Under the pieces are notes generated by a model, which saw only the letters and a program-made list of their open reading frames with translations, made no database searches and was not told the origin of the DNA. Positions 1-7,487 of a stretch of 64,000 nt of DNA are shown piece by piece; position 1 is the first letter of the stretch, and every line of letters begins with the position of its first letter. This stretch comes from an uncultured Lachnospiraceae bacterium (GTDB lineage Bacteria > Bacillota > Clostridia > Lachnospirales > Lachnospiraceae), in contig CAJUKA010000001.1 in NCBI GenBank assembly GCA_910586585.1, forward strand, positions 1 to 64,000. Reading direction: 5' to 3'. The translations under genes and the position numbers were made by a program.

Positions 1-50
1 AGGGGGAACAACGGCCTGACAAAGACCAAGTACATCACCTTTGGCATTGA
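1..50 (+). pseudogene. possible VirB4/TraE-type conjugation ATPase fragment
   Basis: Frame 1 reads RGNNGLTKTKYITFGIEA and then loses similarity. From memory this resembles the start of the VirB4-like ATPase of Firmicute conjugative elements, but only about 17 residues are visible. The serine-recombinase fragment begins in another frame just after the TGA at 48-50, so two unrelated genes appear joined here. The upstream part lies outside the window. Low confidence because of length. Confidence 0.35.
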
Positions 51-884
51 AGCGGCTATCCTACGCCCGGTCACTATCTGGCTCAAACCGGCCTGATTAC
101 CAATAAGCGGCTCATGGGCAGCGGAAAATGGCAGACATGGACAGTTTCCAAGATTTTAGCGGATGAAGTCTACATGGGCGATATGGTGCAGGGGAAATCG
201 AAAACGGTCGGCCACAAGCAGGTTCCCACTGACCGCTCTGAATGGATTGTCGTGCGGGGAACCCATGAACCGCTGATTGCCCGCGAACTGTACGAAAGGG
301 TGCAGGCTGTCCGGGAACATGCGGCGGCAAAGCAGGGGACGGAAAAAATCCCCTACACGGAGAACATTCTCCGGGGACGTATTTTCTGTGGCTGCTGCGG
401 GAAGAACCTGCACCGGCAGAGGTCACGGGGGATATACTCCTACCGCTGTATTGCCAATGACCGGATGGGCGTTCAGTATTGTCCGGGTGGTGTTACCCAT
501 CTGCCGGAAAAAAGGCTGTTTGACGCGCTTTTAGCCATTATCCGCAAACACGCCGAGGTTGTGGTGGGAACCCACGCAAAGCTGAAACATCAGGATTACA
601 AAATCACTGCGAAAAAGGCGGAAATGACCGCCGAAATCTCTAAGTTACAGCAGGAAACGGAACGCAACCGGGTATTCTTAACCAGCCTGTATGAGAACTT
701 CGTTACCGGCATCCTGACCGGCACAGAGTATCACGAAATGAAAGCCGACTATACACAGAAAATCGAAACGGCAGTCCTGCGTGTGCAGCAGCTTCAAAGT
801 AAGCAGAAAGCGCTGGAAAATCAAATGGAACGCTATACGGATATAGCCAAACGGCTGGCGGCAGTCAGCGAAGTGCCAATGTAG
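51..884 (+). pseudogene. large serine recombinase, C-terminal part only
   Basis: The frame opens after a stop at 48-50 and has no ATG before 114. It encodes the end of the recombinase domain (GYPTPGHYLAQTGLI... then TVSKILADEVYMGDMVQGKSK), a zinc ribbon (CGCCGKNLH ... YRCIANDRMGVQYCPGG) and a coiled coil rich in Lys/Glu/Gln at about residues 165-245. Large serine integrases use these parts for att-site recognition and synapsis. The N-terminal catalytic resolvase domain with the active Ser is absent, so this piece cannot recombine DNA by itself. It converges on a second truncated recombinase and the two 3' ends overlap at 833-884. It is a remnant of an integrative element. Confidence 0.85.
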
Positions 885-1636
885 CGTTCATCCAGCAAGA
901 TGTTCCGAATGGTCGATCTCTGCCAAATCTGATGGGTTCTGGAAATATCGTGAATCTTTCTTCCCTTGGATGCTTTGTATTCGCCTGGTGTGGGGATTTT
1001 GCGCTCGTACAGTTCCTGAATGATTTCGCTGGAAGTACAGCCGCGCCCTGCCAGTTCAAAGATAAGCCGGACATTGGGGGCTGTTTCCTCATCCGGCTCC
1101 ATGCGCCCGTCCGTGCCTTTCTGGTAACCGTAGGGACATAACACGCTCTGGTATTCTCCCCGCCGGAATTTCACATACTTGGCGGTTTTGTACTTGATGG
1201 AGAGGTCACGGCTGTAAAATTCGCTGATCAGGTACTGAAACGCCACATTGATACCGCCCGTGTCGCCATGCAGCGTATCGCTGTCAAAGCCGTCATTCAG
1301 GGAAATAAACCGTACCCCATACAGCGGAAAGACGCGCTCCATAAAATATCCGACCTCAATGCTGTTGCGCCCAAAACGGGTAAAGTCCTTGACGATGATG
1401 CAGTTGACCGCGCCCTCGCGTACCTTGTCCAGAAGTTCCTGCACGGCGGGCCGTTCAAAGTTTGTCCCGCTGTAACCGTTGTCTACAAATTCCAATACCT
1501 CCGCATGGGCGGCATCCTCCATCGCATCGGCGTACTGGTGAAGCGCCCGCTTCTGGTTCTCAATGCTGAAACTCCCCACCTTGCTGTCCTCGGAGGAAAG
1601 CCGGATATAAAGGCCAATCACATAGGGTTTATACAT
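833..1636 (-). pseudogene. serine recombinase, N-terminal catalytic part, 3' truncated
   Basis: The product starts MYKPYVIGLYIRLSSEDSK, with the resolvase-type catalytic Ser in YIRLSSED, then the NGYSGTNFERP and VKDFTRFGRNSIE motifs of the catalytic domain and the first part of the recombinase domain ending LLDERYIGT. The last dozen residues (from SLTAASRL) are encoded by the reverse complement of the neighbouring recombinase tail, so the native end with its zinc ribbon and coiled coil is lost at about position 885. Family members usually have 500 or more residues; this one has 267. The start overlaps the stop of an upstream recombinase remnant, as in tandem recombinase sets of Firmicute integrative elements. 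Probably inactive. Confidence 0.85.
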
Positions 1637-1770
1637 CTTCCAGCACCTCCATCAGCCGCTCAAAGCCGCTCTCAAATTTGAATTTCACATGAATGTCCTC
1701 TGCGCTGTTGACGGTAACGCAGTCAATCAACTGGTTTACCAGCAGGGCGGATAAGGCGGTATCTTTCCAA
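1629..1770 (-). pseudogene. C-terminal scrap of a further serine recombinase
   Basis: On the minus strand a short frame reads ...ALSALLVNQLIDCVTV..., continues HVKFKFESGFERLMEVLE and stops at 1629-1631, overlapping the ATG of the next recombinase. The pattern of a hydrophobic LVNQLIDCVTV strand followed by an IHVKFKF strand is typical of the very end of large serine recombinases. Further upstream the minus strand reads YYDNDLVVAKADGAPIAASW in a shifted frame, which I do not recognise. The remainder of the gene is missing. Confidence 0.5.
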
Positions 1771-1839
1771 ACTGTGAAGATACCCACGACGCGGCAATCG
1801 GCGCACCGTCGGCTTTCGCCACAACAAGGTCATTGTCAT

Positions 1840-2310
1840 AGTAACAGCGCCATGTTAGGCTGTTTCGTTCCCTGTCACGGGTGTATAGACAATGCGATAC
1901 ATTCTGCCGCAGGCATAGGGCTTCGTCTGGAATGTTTCCGCATCATGGAAAAGCAGAAAACAGAAGAACCTACGGGAAAAGCAAAAATCACAAAAGCCTA
2001 TAATCTTCCATGCCGTTACGTTCTTCACACTGTCGGTCCGATTATCCACGGGACAGTTACCGTGAAAGACCAAAACCTGTTATCAGACTGTTACCGTTCC
2101 TGTCTGGAACTTGCCGCAGCCTATCATTTGAAAAGTGTCGCCTTTTGCTGTATCTCTACGGGAGAGTTTCATTTTCCCAATGAAAAAGCCGCCGAAATAG
2201 CAATACAGACGGTACAGGACTATCAAAAGGAAAATCAAAACAGTCTGGAGGTGGTTTTTAATGTATTCAAAGACAGCGACTACAAAATCTATAAGCAGTT
2301 ATTGGGATAA
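1840..2310 (+). pseudogene. zinc-dependent macrodomain ADP-ribosylhydrolase, 5' truncated
   Basis: From about 1840 the frame matches Zn-macrodomain proteins of the SirTM-linked class. NSAMLGCFVPCHGCIDN carries the Cys/His cluster that binds zinc, followed by HSAAGIGLRL, GKAKITKAYNLP, YVLHTVGP and the binding-loop signature CISTGEFHFP. These enzymes remove mono-ADP-ribose from proteins. About 70-80 N-terminal residues expected for the family are missing; the sequence to the left belongs to the recombinase remnant on the other strand. Translation could restart at ATG 1852, but I see no ribosome site. The end overlaps the sirtuin gene by 50 bases, the arrangement of the ADP-ribosylation operons described in staphylococci and streptococci. 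Confidence 0.82.
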
Positions 2311-3160
2311 TACGCAGGTAAGGCGTTCCGTAGAAAAAGTAAAAAAGAAAATCGAAAATGCGGACGCTGTTGTAATCGGCGCAGGTGCGGGACTGTCTAC
2401 TTCTGCCGGATTTACCTATTCCGGGAAACGCTTTGAAGATAATTTTGCGGACTTTATAGAAAAATATGGTTTTAAGGATATGTATTCCGCAGGCTTTTAC
2501 CCATACAAGACATTAGAGGAACATTGGGCGTATTGGAGCCGCTACATTTTTATCAACCGTTACCAAAGTGCGCCGAAATCCGTATACAACGATTTATACA
2601 ATTTGGTACAGGACAAAGATTATTTTGTTTTGACGACTAATGTAGACCACTGTTTCCAAAAGGCGGGTTTTGATAAACACAGACTGTTTTATACGCAGGG
2701 CGATTATGGGTTATGGCAGTGCTCAAAACCTTGTCACGATACGACTTATGATAATGAAACCATTATTAAAAAAATGGTTGCCGAACAGAAAAATATGCGT
2801 ATTCCGTCCGGGCTAATTCCCCATTGTCCCGTATGCGGTGCGCCTATGTCAATGAATTTAAGGGCAGATAGTACCTTTGTTGAAGATAGCGGCTGGCATA
2901 CAGCGGCAGAACGGTATCAAGACTTTATACGCCGTCATAAAGGATTAGACATTTTATATCTGGAATTGGGTGTTGGCGGCAATACGCCGGGAATTATCAA
3001 ATACCCATTCTGGCAAATGACATATAGCAATCCCAATGCTGCTTATGTATGTATCAATCTATCAGAAGCCTATATTCCGGCAGAAATCAAGAAGCAGTCT
3101 ATTTGTATTGATAATGATATTGGGGATATTTTGAAACAGCTTACAGCAAACGCACTTTAG
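2261..3160 (+). CDS. class M sirtuin (SirTM), protein ADP-ribosyltransferase
   Basis: A 299-residue NAD-dependent enzyme of the SirTM class, which in the described systems adds ADP-ribose to a lipoylated GcvH-like carrier rather than deacetylating. Visible signatures are the modified Rossmann motif GAGAGLSTSAGFTYSG near residues 41-56, TTNVDHCFQKAGF with the catalytic Asn near 127, and YTQGDYG, where Gln takes the place of the catalytic His of ordinary sirtuins. Cys residues in QCSKPCH and CPVCGAP probably form the zinc site. GGAGG at 2248 precedes ATG 2261. It overlaps the truncated macrodomain gene. The usual GcvH-like carrier and LplA2 ligase genes are not nearby, so the substrate is unknown. 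Confidence 0.88.
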   Translation: MYSKTATTKSISSYWDNTQVRRSVEKVKKKIENADAVVIGAGAGLSTSAGFTYSGKRFEDNFADFIEKYGFKDMYSAGFYPYKTLEEHWAYWSRYIFINRYQSAPKSVYNDLYNLVQDKDYFVLTTNVDHCFQKAGFDKHRLFYTQGDYGLWQCSKPCHDTTYDNETIIKKMVAEQKNMRIPSGLIPHCPVCGAPMSMNLRADSTFVEDSGWHTAAERYQDFIRRHKGLDILYLELGVGGNTPGIIKYPFWQMTYSNPNAAYVCINLSEAYIPAEIKKQSICIDNDIGDILKQLTANAL

Positions 3161-3200
3161 TTTAGATAAAAGTTCACAGGGAGGTGGTATCATAGGTAAA

Positions 3201-3626
3201 ATGATATTGCTGACACTTAATGAACAGGAAGAAAAAGTAATAGACAAAATCATATCGGCAATAGCTGATTATATACAGTTTGAGCCTACGCAGATTGCCC
3301 CCGCTTCCGTGTTATCGTTTCCGGGACTGGAAATAAGGCAGTCCCAACGCCGGGTAATTCAAGCAGGGAAAGAAGTCAACCTTACCCGTCTTGAATACAG
3401 TACCCTTGTATTCCTTGCTTCCAATCCCGGCATTGTCCTCACAAGAACACAGATATTTGAAGCCGTCTGGAACATGGATAGCGATAGCTGCCATTCGAGC
3501 GTTGGAAATGTGATTTGCAACCTGCGGAAAAAAATAGAGCCGGACAGCAAAAACCCGACCTACATAAAAACCGTGTTAGGTGTCGGCTATAAATTCAGCG
3601 GAAAAACGCCGGGAAATGATGATTGA
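3201..3626 (+). CDS. orphan winged-helix DNA-binding protein (OmpR/PhoB effector type)
   Basis: A 141-residue protein. Residues about 45-135 form a transcriptional-regulator C-terminal domain: LEIRQSQRRVIQAGKEVNLTRLEYSTLVFLA, then LTRTQIFEAVW and the recognition region SSVGNVICNLRKKIEP ending YIKTVLGVGYKF. There is no receiver domain with its phosphorylated Asp, so it is not a complete response regulator. Similar short winged-helix genes accompany mobilisation genes of Firmicute integrative elements, which fits the relaxase downstream. AGGGAGG at 3178-3184 lies 16 bases before ATG 3201, rather far, so the exact start is uncertain. A terminator overlaps the stop. Confidence 0.75.
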   Translation: MILLTLNEQEEKVIDKIISAIADYIQFEPTQIAPASVLSFPGLEIRQSQRRVIQAGKEVNLTRLEYSTLVFLASNPGIVLTRTQIFEAVWNMDSDSCHSSVGNVICNLRKKIEPDSKNPTYIKTVLGVGYKFSGKTPGNDD

Positions 3627-3654
3627 AAGACTGTCATTCCCCGGTGTCTTTTTC
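3609..3654 (+). terminator. intrinsic terminator after the winged-helix gene
   Basis: CCGGGAAATGA (3609-3619) pairs with TCATTCCCCGG (3634-3644) with one mismatch and is followed by a TCTTTTTC tract. The stem begins inside the last codons of the winged-helix gene. Confidence 0.7.
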
Positions 3655-3770
3655 TGCCCTTGTGGACGCTTAGAAGCCCTTTTTCGGGCGGCAATAGGTA
3701 TTTACCTGCACTACAAAACGCCCCGGAAATGCCCTTAAAACGCCTTACACGCACATTCTAACTGTCCGCA

Positions 3771-4646
3771 TTACCTCTCTGTCTGTTTCTCCCGTTCCGG
3801 CTGCTTCGCCTGCCGCAAGATACTGTCTACGTTCTGCTTGATTGTGTCGTACTGCTTCACTTTCTTTTTCAGCTTCCCGTACTCTTGATATAACTTGTCT
3901 TTCTTCTCCGTAAGCTCCTTATACTCTGTATGCAGCTTTTTGAAATCGGGCAGCTTCCCGCCGTTCCTTGCCGCCTGCAACGTCTTAGCGGCGGCTTCGT
4001 GAATGATAATGCTGCTCTCATTGCCCCGCAGGAACTTTTCTTTGTCCTTTGCCTTTTTGTACTGCATATAGACCGCCTTTGTCTGTTGGTATGCGGATAT
4101 GTTTTTCATCAAAAGGGATATGTCGGACAGCCGCTTTTCCAAGCCTTTCAGCGTGGCGGCGGTATTTTCGCTTTCCGTATGCACTTCATCAAGAACCGCC
4201 TGCAACTGCTCATACTCTGAAATGTCATGCTCCGTTAGGAAATTCAAAGTCTTTGCCGCCTGCTTCAAGTTGTGTATCTTCGCCCACTGTTCATAGCCTT
4301 TGCTTTCCGCTGCCTTGATACTGTTCTGAATGTCTATGAGCATGGAAACGCCCGCTTTTTCCTGCCTTAACGCTTTCGGCTTCGCCCGGTATGTCCCGGC
4401 AATCCTCTCCGTTATGGCTTCCACGGTGTAGGCTTCCCCAAGCGTCTTAGAACGGGTAAAGCGTTCCTGCCCCGGCGCACGGAACGAAACGAACTTGCCC
4501 CGCTTTACCTCATAGCCCGCCGCTTCCATGAGCCGCAGGAAATCATCAAAATCTTTCGCTTTTGGTATGGTAATGTCTATCAACGCTTTCAGCTTTGCTT
4601 TCCAACTTGTCCCTTTGCGTTCAGCGTCCCATAATATAGCCGTCAA
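3771..4646 (-). pseudogene. MobA/MobL-type relaxase, C-terminal part only
   Basis: The 291-residue frame matches the C-terminal half of relaxases from mobilisable elements. It begins at AERKGTSWKAKLKALID, continues FDDFLRLMEAAGYEVKRGKFVSF and ends in a long Lys/Glu-rich coiled coil. The N-terminal nuclease half, with its catalytic Tyr and HUH metal-binding motif, is absent. The first codons overlap the end of a truncated mobC in another frame, so a deletion has joined the two genes near 4630. The fragment cannot nick an origin of transfer. No terminator is obvious after it. Confidence 0.8.
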
Positions 4647-4773
4647 TCGCCATTTTCCGCAGGTACGCCCCCAAGTTGTCTGTTTGCAGCAGCTTCATTT
4701 TTTCCTCAATCAATATGCGCTCCTGCTCCGTCACATAAAATTTTAACTGGATAGCCCGCTTTCTCTCTGCCAT
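4621..4773 (-). pseudogene. MobC-like relaxosome protein, truncated
   Basis: Starting from ATG 4773 the product reads MAERKRAIQLKFYVTEQE and continues to LGAYLRKMAIDGYI, the ribbon-helix-helix region of MobC-type relaxosome accessory proteins that bind oriT and help the relaxase. It stops three codons after the point where the sequence becomes relaxase tail, so about half of the usual protein is missing. A purine-rich GGAACGGAAGCGGAG lies just upstream. Together with the relaxase tail it marks an internal deletion of the mobilisation region. Confidence 0.7.
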
Positions 4774-4851
4774 AGCTCCGCTTCCGTTCCGTTTTTTCAG
4801 AGGGTTTGGGACACTTCCCAACAAGCATTTTTCACGCCCGGACGGTACGCC

Positions 4852-5004
4852 GGAAACGGGAAAAATATGGGATTGGGTGGAGAACTGGGAGCAGACTTGG
4901 AACTTACGGAAGAATTTGTCCGGATGGGGCTGGATGAGCTTTCGGTCGCACCGTCTATGATATTGAAGTTAAGAAAAAAAATACGGGAAATGACTGTGCT
5001 GTGA
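4852..5004 (+). pseudogene. PtsI (PTS enzyme I) C-terminal remnant
   Basis: An unbroken frame ends at TGA 5002-5004 and reads GGELGADLELTEEFVRMG followed by LDELSVAPSMILKLRKKI. This is the highly conserved C-terminus of PEP-protein phosphotransferase, where GELAAD and DELSVSP are family signatures. Only about 45 residues remain and the break lies around 4850-4865. It probably marks the right edge of the inserted element, either from a chromosomal ptsI cut by the rearrangement or from imported DNA. An HPr-like gene occurs at 32830 but is not adjacent. Confidence 0.65.
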
Positions 5005-5067
5005 GCCATACAGGAGTATAAAGATAAGCCGCCAGTTTTTTGGGCGATAGAAAAAATAAAAAAAGTA

Positions 5068-5096
5068 TTGACAAATGATTTTTAAGGGTGTATCAT
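5068..5096 (+). promoter_or_regulatory. sigma-A type promoter of glnA leader
   Basis: TTGACA (5068-5073) and TATCAT (5091-5096) are separated by exactly 17 bases. Transcription would start near 5103 and give a leader of about 170 bases before glnA. Confidence 0.75.
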
Positions 5097-5115
5097 TCAA
5101 CACGTAAAGGCAAGG

Positions 5116-5152
5116 GCGTCTTTGAGAAAAAATTCTCAGAGGCGCTTTTTAC
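5116..5152 (+). terminator. leader terminator/attenuator 1 of glnA
   Basis: GCGTCTTTGAGAA pairs with TTCTCAGAGGCGC over 13 base pairs (three G-U) around an AAAA loop, followed by TTTTTACTTTT. It lies between the promoter and the gene, so it should act as an attenuator. It is preceded by AAAGGCAAGGG, a motif repeated before the second hairpin. Confidence 0.75.
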
Positions 5153-5182
5153 TTTTATAAAAAATACATACAGTTTGATAAA

Positions 5183-5246
5183 AAAGGCAAGGGAGTCTTT
5201 TGGGGCGCAGGGATAAGCGCCGTGAAAGCCATCCTTGTCTTTTTAT
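5183..5246 (+). terminator. leader terminator/attenuator 2 of glnA
   Basis: AAAGGCAAGG (5183-5192) pairs fully with CCTTGTCTTT (5233-5242). Inside lies a small GGCGC/GCGCC stem. The T-rich run CTTTTTATTTTC sits just before the glnA ribosome site. The 5' arm repeats the AAAGGCAAGGGNGTCTTT sequence of hairpin 1. Paired leader hairpins ending in a terminator recall ANTAR-protein antitermination of nitrogen genes in clostridia, but no ANTAR protein is seen here, so the mechanism is inferred. Confidence 0.6.
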
Positions 5247-5270
5247 TTTCAAATTGGAAGGAGCGAGATT

Positions 5271-7367
5271 ATGAAGAATGTATCGGATTTTTTTGGGTGT
5301 AAGGTATTTGATGACAGAGTGATGAAAGCAAATTTATCGGCAAAGGTTTATCGGTCTTTGAGAAAGACGATTGATGAAGGCGCAAAGCTTGATATTGGCG
5401 TAGCAAACGCGGTAGCGGCAGCTATGAAAGACTGGGCGGTGGATCATGGAGCTACCCACTATACCCATTGGTTCCAGCCCCTTACCGGTGTCACAGCAGA
5501 AAAGCACGACAGCTTTATTTCTCCATCTCCCGACGGTGGTGTGATTATGGAGTTTTCCGGAAAGGAGCTGATAAAAGGAGAACCGGATGCTTCGTCGTTT
5601 CCCTCAGGCGGACTTCGGGCTACTTTTGAAGCGCGGGGATACACGGCATGGGACCCTACGTCTTACGCGTTCATCAAGGGCAATACCTTGTGTATTCCTA
5701 CCGCGTTCTGCTCTTATGGCGGAGAAGCGCTGGATAAGAAAACGCCGCTGCTCCGTTCTATGGAAGCGCTGAATAAGCAGGCAATCCGTATCCTTCATCT
5801 GTTTGGCAATGACGATGTGAAATGCGTCCGCACATCCGTAGGGCCGGAACAGGAATATTTTCTTATTACAAAAGAAATGTATGAACAAAGGAGGGATCTT
5901 CGATTTACGGGACGTACTCTTTTTGGCGCGAAGCCGCCCAAGGGACAGGAGATGGACGATCATTACTTCGGAGTAATCAAGCCAAGGGTTGCCGCTTATA
6001 TGGAAGAACTCAATGAGGAACTCTGGAAGCTGGGGATTCTGGCAAAGACAGAACATAACGAAGTTGCCCCGGCGCAACATGAACTTGCCCCTATCTATAC
6101 AACAACAAACATCGCGACAGACCATAACCAGCTGACAATGGAAATTATGCAGAAGGTTGCGGCAAAGCATGGGCTTGTGTGCCTGCTTCATGAAAAACCG
6201 TTTGCCGGAGTAAATGGAAGCGGAAAGCATAACAACTGGTCTCTGACTACAGATGGAGGCGTGAATCTGTTGTCGCCGGGCGAAACGCCGTATGAAAACG
6301 CGCAGTTTTTATTATTCCTATGCGCGGTTATCAAAGCCGTGGACGATTATCAGGATCTGCTTCGTCTTTCTGTCGCAACAGCAGGAAATGATCACAGACT
6401 TGGGGCAAACGAAGCGCCTCCGGCAGTCATTTCTATCTTCCTTGGAGAAGAATTGAATGCGGTACTGGAAGCGATCGAGACTGGTACGCCCTATGCGGGA
6501 ACCGAAAAAACACAGATGAAGCTGGGCGTGGATGTACTTCCGAAGTTTAACCGCGATACCACGGACCGCAACCGTACATCGCCCTTTGCGTTTACCGGAA
6601 ATAAATTTGAATTTCGTATGCTTGGTTCCTCCAACAGCATTGCCTGCGCCAATATCATGTTGAACAGCGCGGTGGCGGAAAGTTTAAAAATCTATGCGGA
6701 CAGACTGGAAAAAGCAGAGAATTTTGAAGATGTACTGCACGAAATGATTCGCAAGACCATCAAAGATCATAAACATGTTATTTTCAACGGGAATGGTTAT
6801 GACGACACATGGATTCAGGAAGCTGTGGAAAAGAGGGGGCTTCTGAACTATCGTACAACACCGGATTGTATGCCGCATCTGCTGGATGAAAAAAATGTAC
6901 GAATGCTGACGTCTCACAAAGTTTTTTCAGAAGCGGAGCTGAAGTCCAGATGTGAAATTATGCTGGAAAACTATTGTAAGACCGTTCTGATTGAGGCTAA
7001 CACCATGACCGATATGGCAAAGACAGAGATTGCTCCGGCAGTAAGCGCGTATATACTGGAGCTTGCAAATACAGCGGCGGCAAAAAAGGCGGTCGATGAA
7101 TCCATTTCATGCGGTTATGAGACGAGGCTTATGAAAAAACTTGCAATACTGGAAGAGCAGATTGCGGTTAAGACTGGTGAATTGGAAGAAGCGGTGATGA
7201 AACTTCAGGATACGGAAGATGTGGAAGCAGAATCTTATATGATTCGGGATGCTGTTTTAGGAAAAATGGGAGAATTAAGAGCTGTCTGCGATGAGGCAGA
7301 AACGATGACGGCAAAGAAATACTGGCCATTCCCAACTTATGGCGATTTACTGTTTGGCGTAAAATAA
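5271..7367 (+). CDS. glnA: glutamine synthetase, type III (GlnN family)
   Basis: A 698-residue GSIII, the usual length of this class. It makes glutamine from glutamate, ammonia and ATP in the cytoplasm. Signatures include [62 protein letters not shown] and [16 protein letters not shown]; the Glu and His residues in these blocks bind metal and glutamate. A C-terminal helical region follows residue 590. The chosen start is ATG 5271, seven bases after GGAAGGAG, rather than upstream TTG 5235 inside the terminator hairpin. It heads a nitrogen cluster with the ammonium transporter and two glutamine-using enzymes, and lies behind two leader terminators, implying control by nitrogen state. Confidence 0.95.
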   Translation: MKNVSDFFGCKVFDDRVMKANLSAKVYRSLRKTIDEGAKLDIGVANAVAAAMKDWAVDHGATHYTHWFQPLTGVTAEKHDSFISPSPDGGVIMEFSGKELIKGEPDASSFPSGGLRATFEARGYTAWDPTSYAFIKGNTLCIPTAFCSYGGEALDKKTPLLRSMEALNKQAIRILHLFGNDDVKCVRTSVGPEQEYFLITKEMYEQRRDLRFTGRTLFGAKPPKGQEMDDHYFGVIKPRVAAYMEELNEELWKLGILAKTEHNEVAPAQHELAPIYTTTNIATDHNQLTMEIMQKVAAKHGLVCLLHEKPFAGVNGSGKHNNWSLTTDGGVNLLSPGETPYENAQFLLFLCAVIKAVDDYQDLLRLSVATAGNDHRLGANEAPPAVISIFLGEELNAVLEAIETGTPYAGTEKTQMKLGVDVLPKFNRDTTDRNRTSPFAFTGNKFEFRMLGSSNSIACANIMLNSAVAESLKIYADRLEKAENFEDVLHEMIRKTIKDHKHVIFNGNGYDDTWIQEAVEKRGLLNYRTTPDCMPHLLDEKNVRMLTSHKVFSEAELKSRCEIMLENYCKTVLIEANTMTDMAKTEIAPAVSAYILELANTAAAKKAVDESISCGYETRLMKKLAILEEQIAVKTGELEEAVMKLQDTEDVEAESYMIRDAVLGKMGELRAVCDEAETMTAKKYWPFPTYGDLLFGVK

Positions 7368-7387
7368 ATTGATAAATTTAGCCTAAT

Positions 7388-7470
7388 AGTCCAGCTAAGA
7401 AATGTCACGTATTTATTAAAAATAATTTCTGCTGGACTTTACCCTTTAGTGCTGTCGCGCAGCGACTTTT
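7388..7470 (+). promoter_or_regulatory. glnA-amt intergenic hairpins
   Basis: AGTCCAGC (7388-7395) pairs with GCTGGACT (7431-7438), extended inward by AGAAAT/ATTTCT, a strong stem with a long A/T-rich loop. A second small hairpin, GTCGC/GCGAC (7454-7466), is followed by TTTT just before the amt ribosome site. They may terminate part of the glnA transcripts or regulate amt. Confidence 0.5.
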
Positions 7471-7487
7471 AATAGGAGGAAGAAGAG

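Noticed and set aside
1268..1681. A 137-codon plus-strand ORF over the minus-strand recombinase
   Set aside because: It lies antisense to clear recombinase motifs and shows no family features, so it is a shadow frame.
1693..1839. The N-terminal third of the long frame containing the macrodomain
   Set aside because: The residues before NSAMLGCF do not resemble a macrodomain and coincide with recombinase debris on the other strand; it is not the native N-terminus.
5068..5246. A glutamine riboswitch in the glnA leader
   Set aside because: I could not match the known glnA RNA pattern; two terminators with a shared motif is as far as the sequence supports.
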